A stretch of 64,000 nt of DNA from the NCBI GenBank assembly GCA_027946365.1, contig JAPEUQ010000002.1, forward strand, positions 2,232,001 to 2,296,000, given 5' to 3'. How positions within the stretch are numbered: the first letter of the stretch is position 1; each line of letters begins with the position of its first letter. A model generated the notes under the pieces. It was not told the DNA's origin, did no database searches, and was given only the letters and a program-made list of their open reading frames with translations. This DNA comes from Kalmusia sp. IMI 367209 (Eukaryota > Ascomycota > Dothideomycetes > Pleosporales > Didymosphaeriaceae). This document shows, piece after piece, positions 34,301 to 46,740 of the stretch. The translations under genes were made by a program, and so were the position numbers.

Positions 34301-37300
34301 GGTAGATCGATTCGGTGTGCTTGGGTGGATGAGCGGCAAATATGAGGCTGTCCACCACGGTTTCGAAGATACTCAAGCCATTGAGGTGGTCGAAGACTTC
34401 GTCCATCTTCTGATCATCTTACTCAGTGATCGTACGTCGCTCATCCCAATCGAGGATGAAGTGGAGCCTCAGATTGCCTTGATACGGAAGGATATCGCCC
34501 ACGTACTATGTTTCAAACCGCTTTCGTACTCAGAGATGACGACCAGGCTCTCAGAAAGGGTCCAGAATGCTGAAGAGTTCAACGAAGTCCTCGAAGATAC
34601 GACGAAGTTTAGACCACCAGAAGGTCTCTCCGATTCCGGAACATTCGAGCTGAAGGAGGAGTATATCGAGCTCGTCGATCCTTATATGCATCAATATAGC
34701 CGCAATCAACGTGAGGAGGCGGAGACCATCTACAAGAATCACATGGCAAAGAAGACGGGGAAGCAGGCTTCTGATATCGTCTTTGAACCGAGACTGCGTC
34801 CCATATCGTCTGGTCTCTTCCAAAATCTCTCCAATTTTACTCGCCAGCCACTGTTCACTCAGATCATATACTACTTACTAGGATACGGTTTGATGGCATC
34901 GACTAGCACTCCTAGCATCCCTGCCACCCGCGTGGAGAGCTATATCCAATTCGTCCTTCAGTTGGTTCTTGTTGCTGTGTTAGAAGATAGATCGGAGCAA
35001 CATGAGTGGTCTCAGGACGCTCCCGAATCCTTTGTCACCTCGGTTCTGACTAAACATGCCAATTTTGGCTTACCAGAACACCCGACTGTCCTCTCCGTTC
35101 TAAAGAGTCTGATGGAAAAGGAGGAGTTCAAGACGTGTGAACCCAAGATCAAGCTCATCATGCATCGCTTGAAGCAGCGGCAGCAGAACACATTCATCAT
35201 CGCATCTGCAGCCCTCAACATGGCTGCTGAACGTATGGATACCGCGTCTCCTGCAACGATCACTCTTCAAGAGAGAGAGTTGAAGAAGAAGCAGGCTCTT
35301 GAGAGACAAGCCCGTGTCATGGCATCTTTCAAGGAGCAGCAAGGAAAGTTCATGGCCAATCAAGACTTTGACTGGGGAGAGGAGTTGAGCGACATGGACG
35401 AGGAGGCAGACGTGCCAGCAGCAGAGCAAGAGAAGATCGAGAAGTATCCAGGTGGGACTTGTATCTTATGCCAAGAGGAAACGAACGAACAACGACTCTT
35501 TGGATCATTCGGCTACGTCTCACGCAGCCACATCTTACGACAAACGAACACTTCGGATATAGATTGGGTCGACGAGGTTGTAGAGAATCCTGCTAGCCTC
35601 GATCGGTCGGCAGAAACCATTCGCCCGTTTGGCGTGTCCAGCAAGAACCGTCGTACAGTTGAGAAGATCACCTCCGGAGGCGAAAAGGTCCTCACAGAAC
35701 GCCAGGATCTTGGCAAAGGGTTCCCTTGTTCGTATACTAGGCCCGGGCCTGTGTCGACCGGATGTGGTCATATCATGCACTACGCCTGCTTCGAGGTCTA
35801 CCTACAGGCAACGCAGCGACGACATGTCAGCCAAATTGCTCGAAATCATCCAGAGCGACCTGAGTTTAAAGAGTTCATGTAAGTCAACTTAAAGTTTCCA
35901 GCCCCAATTCAAAAATTTGGGGATTGCATTGTATATTCTGGTGCAATCCTACCATGGGTCTCCAAACTTTTGGTCCAGTATTGTATCGTACGTTAATGCT
36001 AGTTTCTCAGGTGTCCCCTCTGCAAAGCCATGGGCAATATCTTCCTTCCAATCATCTGGAAAGGGAGGAAAATAACTTATCCCGGCCCCCTAGAGACAAC
36101 AGTCTCTTTTGACGACTGGATTAGCTCGCAAGCTGCCGTGGCGATTGCCACAGTAGGCAAGAGCGACAGGACGGGAGACGAAGCTCTTGATGGAGAATCA
36201 TCCACCAGTCTCACTCGTCAGCAGAAAGTATTTTATGAATACGGGTCGCAGAATTTTATCCAACCGGTCGCAAGCCGCCTTCTTGACATCAACAAGCCAG
36301 GCTTTGCTTCGGTGCCGTTGCCCCAATCTTCCACACAGCCTCGTTTTCAAGTGCCAGCATTTCTACAGAACGACGATCCACGAGAGCCTGTCGTGTTGCC
36401 TGCCGATGCTGCCGCTGCAGTCGCTGTGTCGGGAAGCTTCCCAATGCTAGAACTTGTCAAGGTTTATCTACGTCTCAAGGACGCCCTGCTTGTCAACGGC
36501 GCAGATTCGACTTTCACCTATCCTACGAAGCCATCGGTCATCGTTGAAGAGCTATCGCATACCGACGCTCTTGCACAGGTAAGTCAGATTCCTTGCATAC
36601 ATTGTGTAGTGTGGGGTAACTCGGCGCATGATGCGTCTTTCGACTTCGTACACGTGCGTTCAAGCATGGGTAACATACTAAATCCAACACAGGTCCTCGG
36701 CTACTCCATCTCTGCTGTCGAAATTGCTCAGCGTGGGGTACAGTCAGATTCCATGCGGGGGAGTCTCTTGGACAAGATTTCTCCCCAATCATTGACGCAC
36801 CTGCGAATATATTCCGAGACTGTGTCGTCATACATCGCCGTTGGAAGTCTGCGGTACAACTCAAACCATACTACGGACGAGTATTCGCGTACGAAAATGT
36901 CTCAGATCCAACAATTGTTCATTGGGCATCCCGACGTCTTTGATTCAGAGGTCTTGTCGTACCACCTGAAAGATATCCAGCCGGTTCTGACGCAGGACCC
37001 ATTCATCTTCCTATGTGATGCCGCCGTTTGTACCGTCCCCGCCTTCAACCTGGACATCCATCACGTCCTTCGTCTATGCTACTTGGCGGAAATGGTACGT
37101 GTTGTGGTTGCTTTCGCCGGCGATGACTACGAATTACCTCAATCCTTCGGGATGGATCGCTTCATCAACCCGGACAAAGTCAACCATGGCACCTTTACAC
37201 CGGAACAACTCGACAATCTCCTCAAGTTCTCTTGCATTGTCTTAAATGTCTCACATCTCAGCCGGTATTCCATTCCTCTAGACTTCAACAGCATGCCAGT

Positions 37301-38099
37301 TCCAGATAGATTCCGGGACCCGAAGTTTCTCTATGGCATTTACACGTTGGCATCGACATATGCACTTCCATTCGTACGCAAGGCGGCTATTCTCATGCAT
37401 GTACGATACGGCGTCGAGCTTCCACCCATTGCATTTGACCGCGTCGACGAACCTGAACTGGGTCGCTTGTCGTCGCTTTTAAAGTTACCTTTCCTGCACG
37501 AAATGTTCGCTTCATTTTCTAGCAACACGCCAGGCGGTCATACCACGCGCTCGGTTGTCGGAGGCTGGCTTCGACATTGGCTCTGGTTCCGCGAAGGACG
37601 ATACAGCCCCGCGCCCATAACCCTCTCCCATCCTTCGATATTCGAGCTCGTAGGGCTGCCTAAGAACTACGATACCCTCACCGACGAGGCCATCCGTCGC
37701 AAATGCCCTACGACCGGCAGAGAACTGACAGATCCCGCTCTCTGCTTGTTCTGCGGCGAGATCATGTGCAGTCAGGGTGTGTGTTGCATGACGAACAAGC
37801 AGCGCGGCGGTTGTAACCAGCACCAGGCCAAGTGCGGTGGCAATATTGGTCTCTTCATCCACATCCGGAAATGCATGGTGCTTTTCCTCAACCACGATCA
37901 CGGCACGTGGTATGTCGCACCGTACCTCGACAAGCATGGCGAGACGGATCCGACACTCAGGCGGCATCACCAGCTGTTCCTCAACCAGAAGCGGTACGAC
38001 ATATTGCTGAGGAAGGTGTGGCTCGATGGCGGGATACAGAGCTTCATTGCGAGAAGGCTGGAGGGAGATATCAATAATGGAGGATGGGAGACATTGTGA
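31377..38099 (+). CDS. UBR1: UBR1 N-recognin E3 ubiquitin ligase
   Basis: Four exons (31377-31559, 31608-35878, 36011-36578, 36693-38099) give 2142 residues, close to other fungal Ubr1 proteins. Seen in order: UBR box at about 86-156 (PCGHIFKSGEATYRCKTC, CVLCARCF, GHQVY, GCCDCGDDEAW) that binds basic N-degrons; ClpS-like domain (FCLVLWNDEKHT, about 240-320) for hydrophobic N-degrons; an acidic region near 350-400; RING-H2 at about 1345-1470 (GGTCILCQEE, STGCGHIMHYACF, MCPLCKAMGN); and the C-terminal autoinhibitory UBLC domain (LCLFCGEIMCSQGVCC, GGCNQHQAKCGG, GTWYVAPYLDKHGE). With Rad6 it ubiquitinates proteins with destabilising N-termini for the proteasome. The third intron (114 nt, GTAAGT...ACACAG) is a multiple of three without stops, so retention would add 38 residues. 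The second intron cuts the RING. The frame is intact over 6.4 kb of coding sequence. Confidence 0.97.
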
Positions 38100-39681
38100 G
38101 GGATGAATGTATTGTAGCTTCAGTTGCCCCAGGACGCACTCTACAGAGGCGCATTTCTTACAAGCCTGTGTTCAGCGACTGTAGGATAGGAAGGCGAATT
38201 GATAGGCGTAGTGCATTTGGGCGATCAGCGATTGGTTTTCAGGGTTTGGTAGCCGACCTTTTACGCGGCGATATGAATATATTCGTGGCATCTTGTCCAG
38301 TACTTTGTGGAAAACCTTCATGGAAAGCGCTATGTCATGACTATTGTGCTTTGACTATAGTGCCTCCACAAAAGTCCATAAACGTAATGTGCCCAGATTA
38401 CGCCAGGATGCATAGTTAGTCTTTCGTGTATAGGTGATTCACGATATGTCGTTCCGTCCGGGCCTTCAACCTCTGTCGCCGAGGGTCCGAGACTGCTTCT
38501 GTCCATCATCAACCCGGGTCACGAGCAGATCTATAGTTTGGGTTCACACGAGAAGCAATGCCGTGTAACGCAAATTAATGAGTCGAAAGGGGGAGATACA
38601 AAGTGGATAGGGGTAGAGTGGTCCCGTCCCAAACAAATGAAGGTGGGTTCCTGCCGGCTGCCTCTTTCATCGCGGCTGCCCTTCTCTCACGGCTTCCCTT
38701 GTATAGCGGCTTCCAATGATATCGCAGTTACTTGGTAACTCACACATCGCACATCGCTTCTCCATCTTCACCACGCTCCCAGGTGTCTCGCTCGCACTCA
38801 TCCTTCTCTTTTGCTTTCTGCTGCCCACAACTCACATAAAGTTCTTCTCGACCAGACGCTCCAGGAGCGGAAGCCACGCAATCTCTCTGGACTGGCCGCT
38901 TTTACGCCTCAAGAACCCTCCATCAATCCATCGACATGCCTTTGACCGGAGCAGACATCAGTTGTTTTCTCGACTCGATTATAGGCGATCATTGGTCTTC
39001 AAGGTCTAGCAGTGAGTATCCTACTGAGAGCTGCATAGGCAAGATCCGATTACTAGATGCGAACAAGCCCGTTCCCAGTTCGAGCACTGCTTTTTCGGCA
39101 TACAGGATACTACTAGGGTATGGTACGTTCCGATATGCGAAGAATGATGGTTTTTATCATTACTGATCACGACGGCGCTCAACCCAAGGCCTTCATTCGC
39201 TAGGCTGCCAAGGACAAGCGGCTGACGACAAGACTCGTACCTGTACCTATGAGACCCACAAGGGGAGGACCCAACCTTAAATCGCACATTCCACGCATGC
39301 ACAACTGGACTACAAAGGCGTGCGAGGGCTCTGGGTGCAACGCAGAGAAGAGAGAAGATATACTATACACAAGATAGCTACAACGATCACTAGACCAATA
39401 CGCATAGCGATCGTTGGCCTGCGAAGTATCTCTGGCAGCCAGGAAATGAAGGAGCTCAAGTCACATTCAAGTCTCGTCTACCACCTTAAGGCAAAACGCC
39501 ATCAGGGCCTAAATCTCTACTAATGTAACCTGGGGCGCTTATTATAGGTACGTAATCTATCAGGGGGTATTGGAGGTAGTAAACAGGATAATAGTCCGGA
39601 TTATAGTCCTACATGAGCGTGCAGATGCTCGGTTGCTATAATCGCTTATAACATGAATTTTCCTATCATACACTTACTTTA
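38100..39681. other. Convergent intergenic region with a short PMP3-like start
   Basis: No gene I can support. At 38936 an ATG after a CT-rich leader begins MPLTGADI, resembling the first residues of the small membrane protein PMP3, but the following 68 residues contain no hydrophobic helices and no PMP3 motif. It could be a chance start or the remnant of a disrupted gene. The rest holds the UBR1 3' UTR and the 3' side of the Mtf2-like gene. Confidence 0.4.
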
Positions 39682-41213
39682 TCATACAAATTGCTCCTCA
39701 GCCTTCTTCGCTATCTCTGATGTTTCCGGTGTCGATGGCGACGTCTCAACCGTATCTTGCAAAAGCTTCTTCACGTCCCGATTCGAGACTTCTGATCGCT
39801 CTTCCACCCTCGGACTCTCTATCCTCGCACTTTGACCCTCCAACCGTTCGTCCACCAGCGGGATATCGTCGTCCTCACTTGCTACACCCGGCCTTCCCAT
39901 CTCTCTCATCGTCAATCCATCCTCCGGCCCCCTCATAACTTGCATGCCCCTAATCCTCGTTCTCGCTTTCCTAATTAACTTCCCCTGCTGTTTCCTCTCT
40001 TCACCGAAGATCCCCAGCCTCTTCTTGATAGCAGAACGCCAGGCAATCAATCGCTGGATGCCCTCACTGAAGAGCTCCAAGCCCAGCACCGCTCTCATTC
40101 CACTACCAAGCTTCTGCTTCTGGGCGAGCGCATACTCGGCGATGATAGCATCAAGGAGGGTGGCGACGCCGTTATCATACTCGATACCGCCGTTGTCCAT
40201 GTCTTGTAGTAGGGCGCAAATTTGAATATATGAGTGGTTCTGCAGCCAGGCGGTGCGGATGAGGATTTTGTAGAGCGAGGCGGTGGCCGAGGGCGTAGGA
40301 GGAGCGTCCAAGATCCTTGAGAGTTGGGAGGATGTTGAAAGGGAGGGGGCGAGGCGGGAAAGTTGGCGCGGAAGATCTGCGCAGCGATAATGAGATGAAA
40401 GGGGAAGTTAGGGAAGAGTATCTTCGGATCGTTGAGAAGCGGGTTGCTGTCTGGCACTTTCAACTTGGGATCACGCTTGTAGCTCCACTTTAAGCTTGAG
40501 ATGCCCTTCCCTCTCTGGCCGTCTAGATCCATGCTACGTATTACGCCAAAAACGTCCTTCTCTAGAATATCCCATAGCTCCTTGTCCGTTGTGGCGGCCT
40601 CTAACAGAGCCCTCACCCGCTGTTTCTCGGCGTCACGGATCTCCCTGATGCGCGACTGTTTGGCGGCGGCCTCTTTCCTTGATTTCTCCTTGGCTTTGTT
40701 GAGCTCTGGCTGCAAGATGTCCGCCGCCAACGTGGCCAGATCTTGCGTTTTCCTACGTGGTTGCGGACGTGGCAGGTCGGCCTGCTTTGGCGTCTTGCCG
40801 GAAAACACGGCATCGAACAGCGAGTCTATCGACATATCCGACGCGTCGTTATTTTTGTTGCTGTTGTCGTCGTCATCCTCATAGTACTCATCGGCGATCT
40901 GGTCAACCTCGTAGTCCGACCAATCCTGTGTTTCGGGCTTGTTGAACTTCTTGTACAGTTTCTCAAAGGCGGCGCGCTCGGAGCCGGTGATCGTCGTCTT
41001 ACGCGATGCTTTAACTTCATCTACCGTCGCCGGGAGGTCCTCGCTTTCGAATGGGACGTCATATTCGGGTCTTGGCCGCGACGAAGCGTTGCGGCGGGAT
41101 ATGGGCTGGCGTTGCTGGATGGTTGCCGTCTGGTATAGAAAGGGCGTGAGCGTCTTCGAATTTGGCGTGCGGGAGCGCAACAATGCCCGGAAGCTACACA
41201 GGCATACAGACAT
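39682..41213 (-). CDS. Mtf2-like mitochondrial gene-expression protein, frameshifted
   Basis: Starts at 41213 with an Arg/Ser/Thr-rich presequence (MSVCLCSFRALLRSRTPNSK, then NASSRPRPEYDVPFES), predicting mitochondrial import. A charged middle follows (residues 60-215). The conserved C-terminal region resembles the Mtf2-like domain of fungal mitochondrial RNA-metabolism proteins: KELWDILEKDVFGVI, NPLLNDPKILFPNFPFHLIIAAQIFRANFPAS. Conserved sense then jumps frame near 40337-40347 (NILPTLKDLGRSSYALG) and again near 40285-40289 (TASLYKILIRTAWLQNHSYI, LLQDMDNGGIEYDNGV) and runs to the stop at 39682. Total content is about 510 codons. Neither jump is explained by a GT-AG intron. Function (translation or stability of a mitochondrial mRNA such as COX1) is known only for yeast Mtf2 and is inference here. 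Either a decaying gene or two single-base assembly errors. Confidence 0.75.
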
Positions 41214-44200
41214 TAGCGAACGCGTCGCACTGATAGATACATATAAAAGTACGGACGGGCAGCGGAAAGGGAGGCCTGCTGCGAGACGCGAAGAAAAAGG
41301 TGCAGGGTTGCAGCGAGGCGCGCATTAGCGGCCGTCTAAGCTCAACCTTCCGGTTCGGGTATTTTTGGACGGCATCGATCGCAGACCATGACAACCATCA
41401 TCTCGCTCTCGAAGAATACTATCAGCAGAACACCCCTTTCAAGGGCGCTTGACAGAGAGACTCCTACGCATTATAGTCTCCACTCAGTACATCTACCCTC
41501 TTACCATGGCATCACTGGATATAGCTGCGCGATCTGCTACCCCAGACCCGACCCAAACGACACAAAAGGCCGGACATCTACTTTTGCATTGTAGATCTCG
41601 TAGTAACTCACTATAAGAAGAAGCAGCGGACAACGTTCCGAAATCTCGAAATTCGGCGAGCTTGTTTCTCCTAATAATACAGCGCTTTTGTCTATACAAA
41701 GGGCTCACAACATATTCATCCTCTTGCCGTCTCAAAATCAACTATCAAGTGAGGATTACGATGTCCTTTTGCCGTCGCATAGTTAGAGTGTACACCTGCA
41801 TGTGTACAGGTAATAGGTTAGCTAATACCGTTTAGTAGTCGCATCATAGCTTATTGCGGACGGCCGAGTCAGGTCTCCGATGCCATGCTCGGTGTAGTAT
41901 CCGATTTGTAAGCCTGTCAATCGATTGCCTGAATTGGCCGGCCCTAAGTTAATTTCTCGGCTATCCTATACCATTTAGCTACAGTTTTTAGGAACGCCAT
42001 TACCCATCTCAGCTGCTGCTGTGATAGCTTGGACGCTGTCCACGTTCGCAACACTCTCTGGCACATTACCAGACGTAGTTGGCGAGATTTCCGAAGCTTC
42101 AGGTATATAATTATGTGCGAGAGGGAGGCCAATCATGGCGTGCGGCCAATCTAGATGACAATTTCTGATGGGGTGGGGAGGTCGAGAGGGGAGAAAGTGT
42201 TCATCACGTGAGAGCGCGGCTGATGCCATCACCGCGCACGAGACTTCTCCACCTCTGTGCTTTCTTCTATCGTCCATCCGGAATCAATCCAACGTCATCA
42301 TTGCACTCAATAAATATGGTATACGGCGCGCTATAGACAGCGTCAATCGTTGACCCTGCAGAGCAGATGCGTTTCTAAAGGCCTGGGAGGCTCCAGCTTT
42401 AGTTGGCATTCGTGACGTTCTCCGCAATAGCCATGTGGTGGGACATGGCTTTTTTTCCAGGCCTTTTCTGAGAGGGTTTTGACGAAACGCAGGAATAAGA
42501 GCAATCTCTATCCGTCAACCGGGGTGGAGGAGAGCCATTAGCAGAAACCTACTTTCGAGAACCTTTGAACACTTGCTCCAATATAAAGTACCCATCAAAT
42601 TCATTCAATGCACTTCACACACATGTCAATAAGCATCACGCTAGGTCAGCGAAGCTGCTTCGGCTTCACCTACATGTGCGTGGTAATATTTTTGGGATTG
42701 AAGCTTGCAGAAACCGGACACTGCCCAGATACTGGTGTCCGTATAATGAAGTGTGTTGCTCTAGAATACACAATACAAACGTGTATCATCTAGACCCTGT
42801 AGACTTTCCTCCAAAAAAGACGAGCTTGGCATATTACGTCTATGGACTTTTGTTGAAGCACTATGAGCTACAGTTTACCCTAGGTACCCAGACCATCAGA
42901 GAGAGTTTAAAGCAGCAGTCAGGACGAATGTGCCTTGCGGTTCTCCTACATGAGCATACATGTCCCCGTTATCGCAGCTGCTTCTGACAATCGGCGAAGC
43001 AGGGAAGCCGCGAGTGTGGAATGCGCCAAAGGCGCATATCAATTAAGCTTATGGGCTATGCTAGGACGAGAGCTTGATCAAATTTGGTCGAAGACTGAAA
43101 TCGTGTGAGAACTTCTCTTCGAAAAGTCCTCCTATGGTGAGCTTTCCGTAATCGCGATCAGGGTATTTGCTGATTAGTGCATTGGCTTCATTTCAATCTC
43201 TTATCCTGGCACAGTACCAATGTGCACCAATTCCCTACTACAACTCACGATGCTCGTGAAGGGGCAAACAATTTTGCGATCGTCTTGGGTTTGCATTGTC
43301 CCACAAAGTATGCGAGGGGAGAATCTGCCTTGGGCGTACTTTCACAACGTCGCCGGTTATTGGGTTGATGCCAGGCATACATCAAACGCATTCATGGAGA
43401 AGAAGGGCACCACCAACGGTGCATTTGAGCAATAGGAAGTTTGAATATAGGCATTGAGTACAATCATGAGCCAACGGGTGTTCCCTCTGCCGCCTGCTCA
43501 GCCAACGGCGCGGTCGTAAAACCTATCGTAGCAATGCGGCGAGGGCGAGTCTCGCTGAGCTCCAAGTCAAAGGCTTCGCCGAACCTTCGCCGTACGGCAC
43601 TGCTCACATCGTCAACACCGACCAGAAGGGGCAGTGCACTAACCCAGCGCTGACGGTTGTATATCGCTCACACGTCTACCGGTGAATCGTACGCCAGGCT
43701 CGGCCAACACAAGTCGAAGGCGCAGTATATGGCTAAGGCCGTTAACAGTTTGGTCGAGGAAATGACTTGCGGGACCAGAGTATGGGGGACATATCGCGCA
43801 TTTCCCTACCTGTTGCCGCTAGCCTGTTTTCGGTAGCAACGGTGAAGAGCAACAGACTGTGCTGTGGTTCGCTGGTCAAGGCCACCCGCTACGCCCCAAT
43901 CAAAGGAACTAGCCTTTCTGCCAATGTCATTCCAGACAAAGATTTTCTGCCTCAGATCAAAGATCCGCCAACACCAGCCACTTCCCCCCGATCCTACCCG
44001 CCACACGAGGCTTTCCTGTCCCCTCGATACCTGAACAACCAGGTGCCAACGCTTCGGTCCAAGCGCACCATCTCAGCAATGACGCGAAGATGCGGGTATT
44101 GACATGTCGATGGGTGGCGCACTGCAGTCGTCTAAGCAATACCGAAGGAGATTCAATAGAATCTGCCTTGGGACGGAAGTCTATGATGCAGTGGTCATCA

Positions 44201-44805
44201 CGCGACGGCTCGCCGGTGGGCCCAGACATTGGCACAGTGCGGTTATGCGGCCGTGCTAGCCGAGCAAACGTTCCCTTGGGTGTTGTCGATCACACGTGGC
44301 GCATTGCTTGACACGGATCAGGAGGTTGTGCACTTCTTCTGAGACGCGGAGCAACCTTTGGAACATGGCGGGCGAGCGAGCTAATGGATTGATGTGGGCA
44401 ATGCGGCCGCACCGTGAAAGCGGGCATTGCTCGAGAAGGGAGCGAGGGTGATACGGCGTGCGGAAAGCGTGCGAAAAGCGCGCATCGTATCCTGACCGGC
44501 CCATGGCTAGGTGCGATGCATGGGGGTTGAGCATCGGTGCACAGCCCCCTACAGAGTGCCCTAGTCGTCCTAAGCCCTGCAGTTGACAAGGATCAAGCAC
44601 CTTTCCCCGCTCTTGTTGTAACAGCATCATACCATAGTGTATAAAGACACATTCTCCCACCTCTGCCGCTCAAATGGTTACGTTCCACGATCGCAATTCA
44701 CACTACAGTGCAAACACTGCCGAATCCTCTTCAGCCTCTACTCGTCCCATCATTGCAGACAACAACAATACCACTTTGACTGCTTCTACTATTGCAACAA
44801 CAGCC
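41214..44805. other. Intergenic, no supported gene
   Basis: 3.6 kb without a gene I can defend. A GC-richer patch at about 43.46-44.3 kb contains a protein-like stretch (STGESYARLGQHKSKAQY and AKAVNSLVEEMT, about 43.68-43.77 kb, + strand) hemmed in by stops. It may be a fragment of a dead gene. The last 150 bp is the CT/CA-rich leader of the stomatin-like gene. Confidence 0.4.
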
Positions 44806-45863
44806 ATGAGCGACAGTGGCAAAGCTCCCGTCAACGGCGCCGGCACCCCTAGGCGCGCCGACGAGCCTCTCGTCAAGATCCAACCCCCCAGGAGAGAAGA
44901 TTTGCAGCCTTCGTATGCGCGTGCCATCAAGCCGGATGATGCCGAGACCGATGATCACGGATGGTACGGCGCCATGGTCAATTCTCTCGGATCCTGCATT
45001 GGAACCCTGGGAGCCGTCCCTTGCTGCATCGTCTGCCCGAACCCCTACAAGCAAGTCCAACAGGGCAACGTGGGCCTCATCACCAAGTTCGGTCGCTTTT
45101 CCCGCGCCGTCGATCCGGGCCTGGTCAAGGTAAACCCGCTCTCCGAAAGCGTCATTCAAGTCGATGTCAAGATCCAGATCGTCGGTACGCCTCTTTCCGT
45201 CCACTCCTTGTACTTAACACGCCTAACATCATCACAGAGGTCCCTAAGCAAGTCTGCATGACCAAGGACAACGTCTCCCTACACCTGACTTCTGTAATCT
45301 ACTACCGCATCACCTCCCCCCACAAAGCCGCCTTCGGCATCGCCAATATCCGCCAAGCCCTCATCGAGCGCACGCAGACCACCCTCCGCCATGTCATCGG
45401 TGCCCGCGTCCTCCAAGATGTCATCGAGCGCCGCGAGGAAATCGCCCAGTCCATCCGCGAGATCATCGAGGAAACGGCTGCCGGTTGGGGTGTCGAGGTC
45501 GAGAGCATGCTCATCAAGGACATCATCTTCTCGCAGGAGCTTCAGGATAGCTTGAGCATGGCGGCACAGAGCAAGAGGACCGGCGAGGCCAAAGTCATCG
45601 CTGCGAGGGCCGAGGTCGAGAGCGCAAAGTTGATGCGACAGGCGGCCGATATCTTGAGCTCGGCTCCAGCCATGCAAATCAGATACCTTGAGGCCATGCA
45701 GGCTATGGCCAAATCAGGGCAGAGCAAGATTATCTTCATGCCTGGTCCAACTCATTCAGGTGATTTTGGCCTACCTGGAGTAATTGATGAAGGGGGACAG
45801 TCAAAGCAACAGGTCGATCCGGTCCAACACGCGGTCAACGCGCATGTTCTTGAGAACATGTAG
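44806..45863 (+). CDS. Stomatin-like SPFH/band 7 protein
   Basis: Two exons (44806-45184 and 45238-45863; 53-bp GT-AG intron) give 334 residues from MSDSGKAPVNG. An in-frame ATG at 44674 would add 44 Ser/Thr-rich residues that look like translated leader; the CAGCCATGAG context favours 44806. Residues about 60-85 form a hydrophobic hairpin (GAMVNSLGSCIGTLGAVPCCIVC) that inserts into one membrane leaflet. The stomatin domain follows: GNVGLITKFGRFSRAVDPGLVKVNP, DNVSLHLTSVIYYRI, ERTQTTLRHVIGARVLQDVIERREEI, WGVEVESMLIKDIIFSQELQDSLSMAAQSKR. The C-terminus AMQAMAKSGQSKIIFMPGP is typical. Stomatins oligomerise and regulate membrane proteins or lipid domains, on plasma or mitochondrial membranes; location here is not determined. 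Confidence 0.92.
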
Positions 45864-46740
45864 ACGCGTAGTTGGAGGGAAAAAATTGTGTCCTTCTCGA
45901 AGATGTGCTCCACCCGCTACGAAAGATCCGATGGAGGAGACTGAAACTTGAAGCGCCATCTCATCTTTTTTTTCTTTTGTAAATGTACGGTTTGGTTCGG
46001 CAGCATTTCAGATTGGCATGCAAGTGTCGGATGTTTCTTTTCATTGGATGGCTATGATACCCTTTGGCGTCAAATATCAGATTCACTCGCTTCACACACT
46101 TCTCTCAACAGTATAGTAATGACAGCATTTACCCACTTGAAATCACGTCGCTCTACAGTGACGCGTGAAAAATATTGCTCCTCGAGTGACCCCACCTGCA
46201 CAATACAGACGCGGCACGGGCAGAAACATACCATGATCCGGCAAATGTCCAGGGTTGCGCTGTAGACTGTGCCAGCACGGATAGTGCTGATGGCGAACTC
46301 GTCGATCTTCTCGTACGGCATGATGGGCAGCATACAGCATACGTACACATATACTCCCCCGAACTAGGGCCTGAGACTGCGTCCAGACGCCGAATTGAGA
46401 ACAGGTATTGGACAGCAAGTCACCCCAAGACACATAATGCAGACACTGATTCTACGGAAAAGTTGTAGTTACGAGCTATATTCGCAATGAATCCTGCCTC
46501 CCATCTCACAACCGTGAGTAGAACTAGGCCTAACGCCTTCGCTATCCGAAAAGGGGGTGCTCCATGCATCCTACCCTCAATACCCCAATGCATAATGCTA
46601 ATAAGAAAGATTGCCTGATATACAGATTGGACCTCGAGGATGCTGACCTCCGATAGTATGTCGTGATGAAACTCCCAGGATGATACCCAAGCACCCCCCC
46701 GCTCTCTGCTAGGTAAATAGGGAGGTAGGTAGGTAGATAT
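45864..46740. other. Convergent intergenic region
   Basis: Between the ends of the stomatin-like gene (+) and the carrier gene (-). No gene recognised. Confidence 0.5.

Noticed and set aside
38936..39166. Short frame starting MPLTGADI, like PMP3
   Set aside because: Only eight residues resemble PMP3; no membrane helices follow and no splice alternative restores them.
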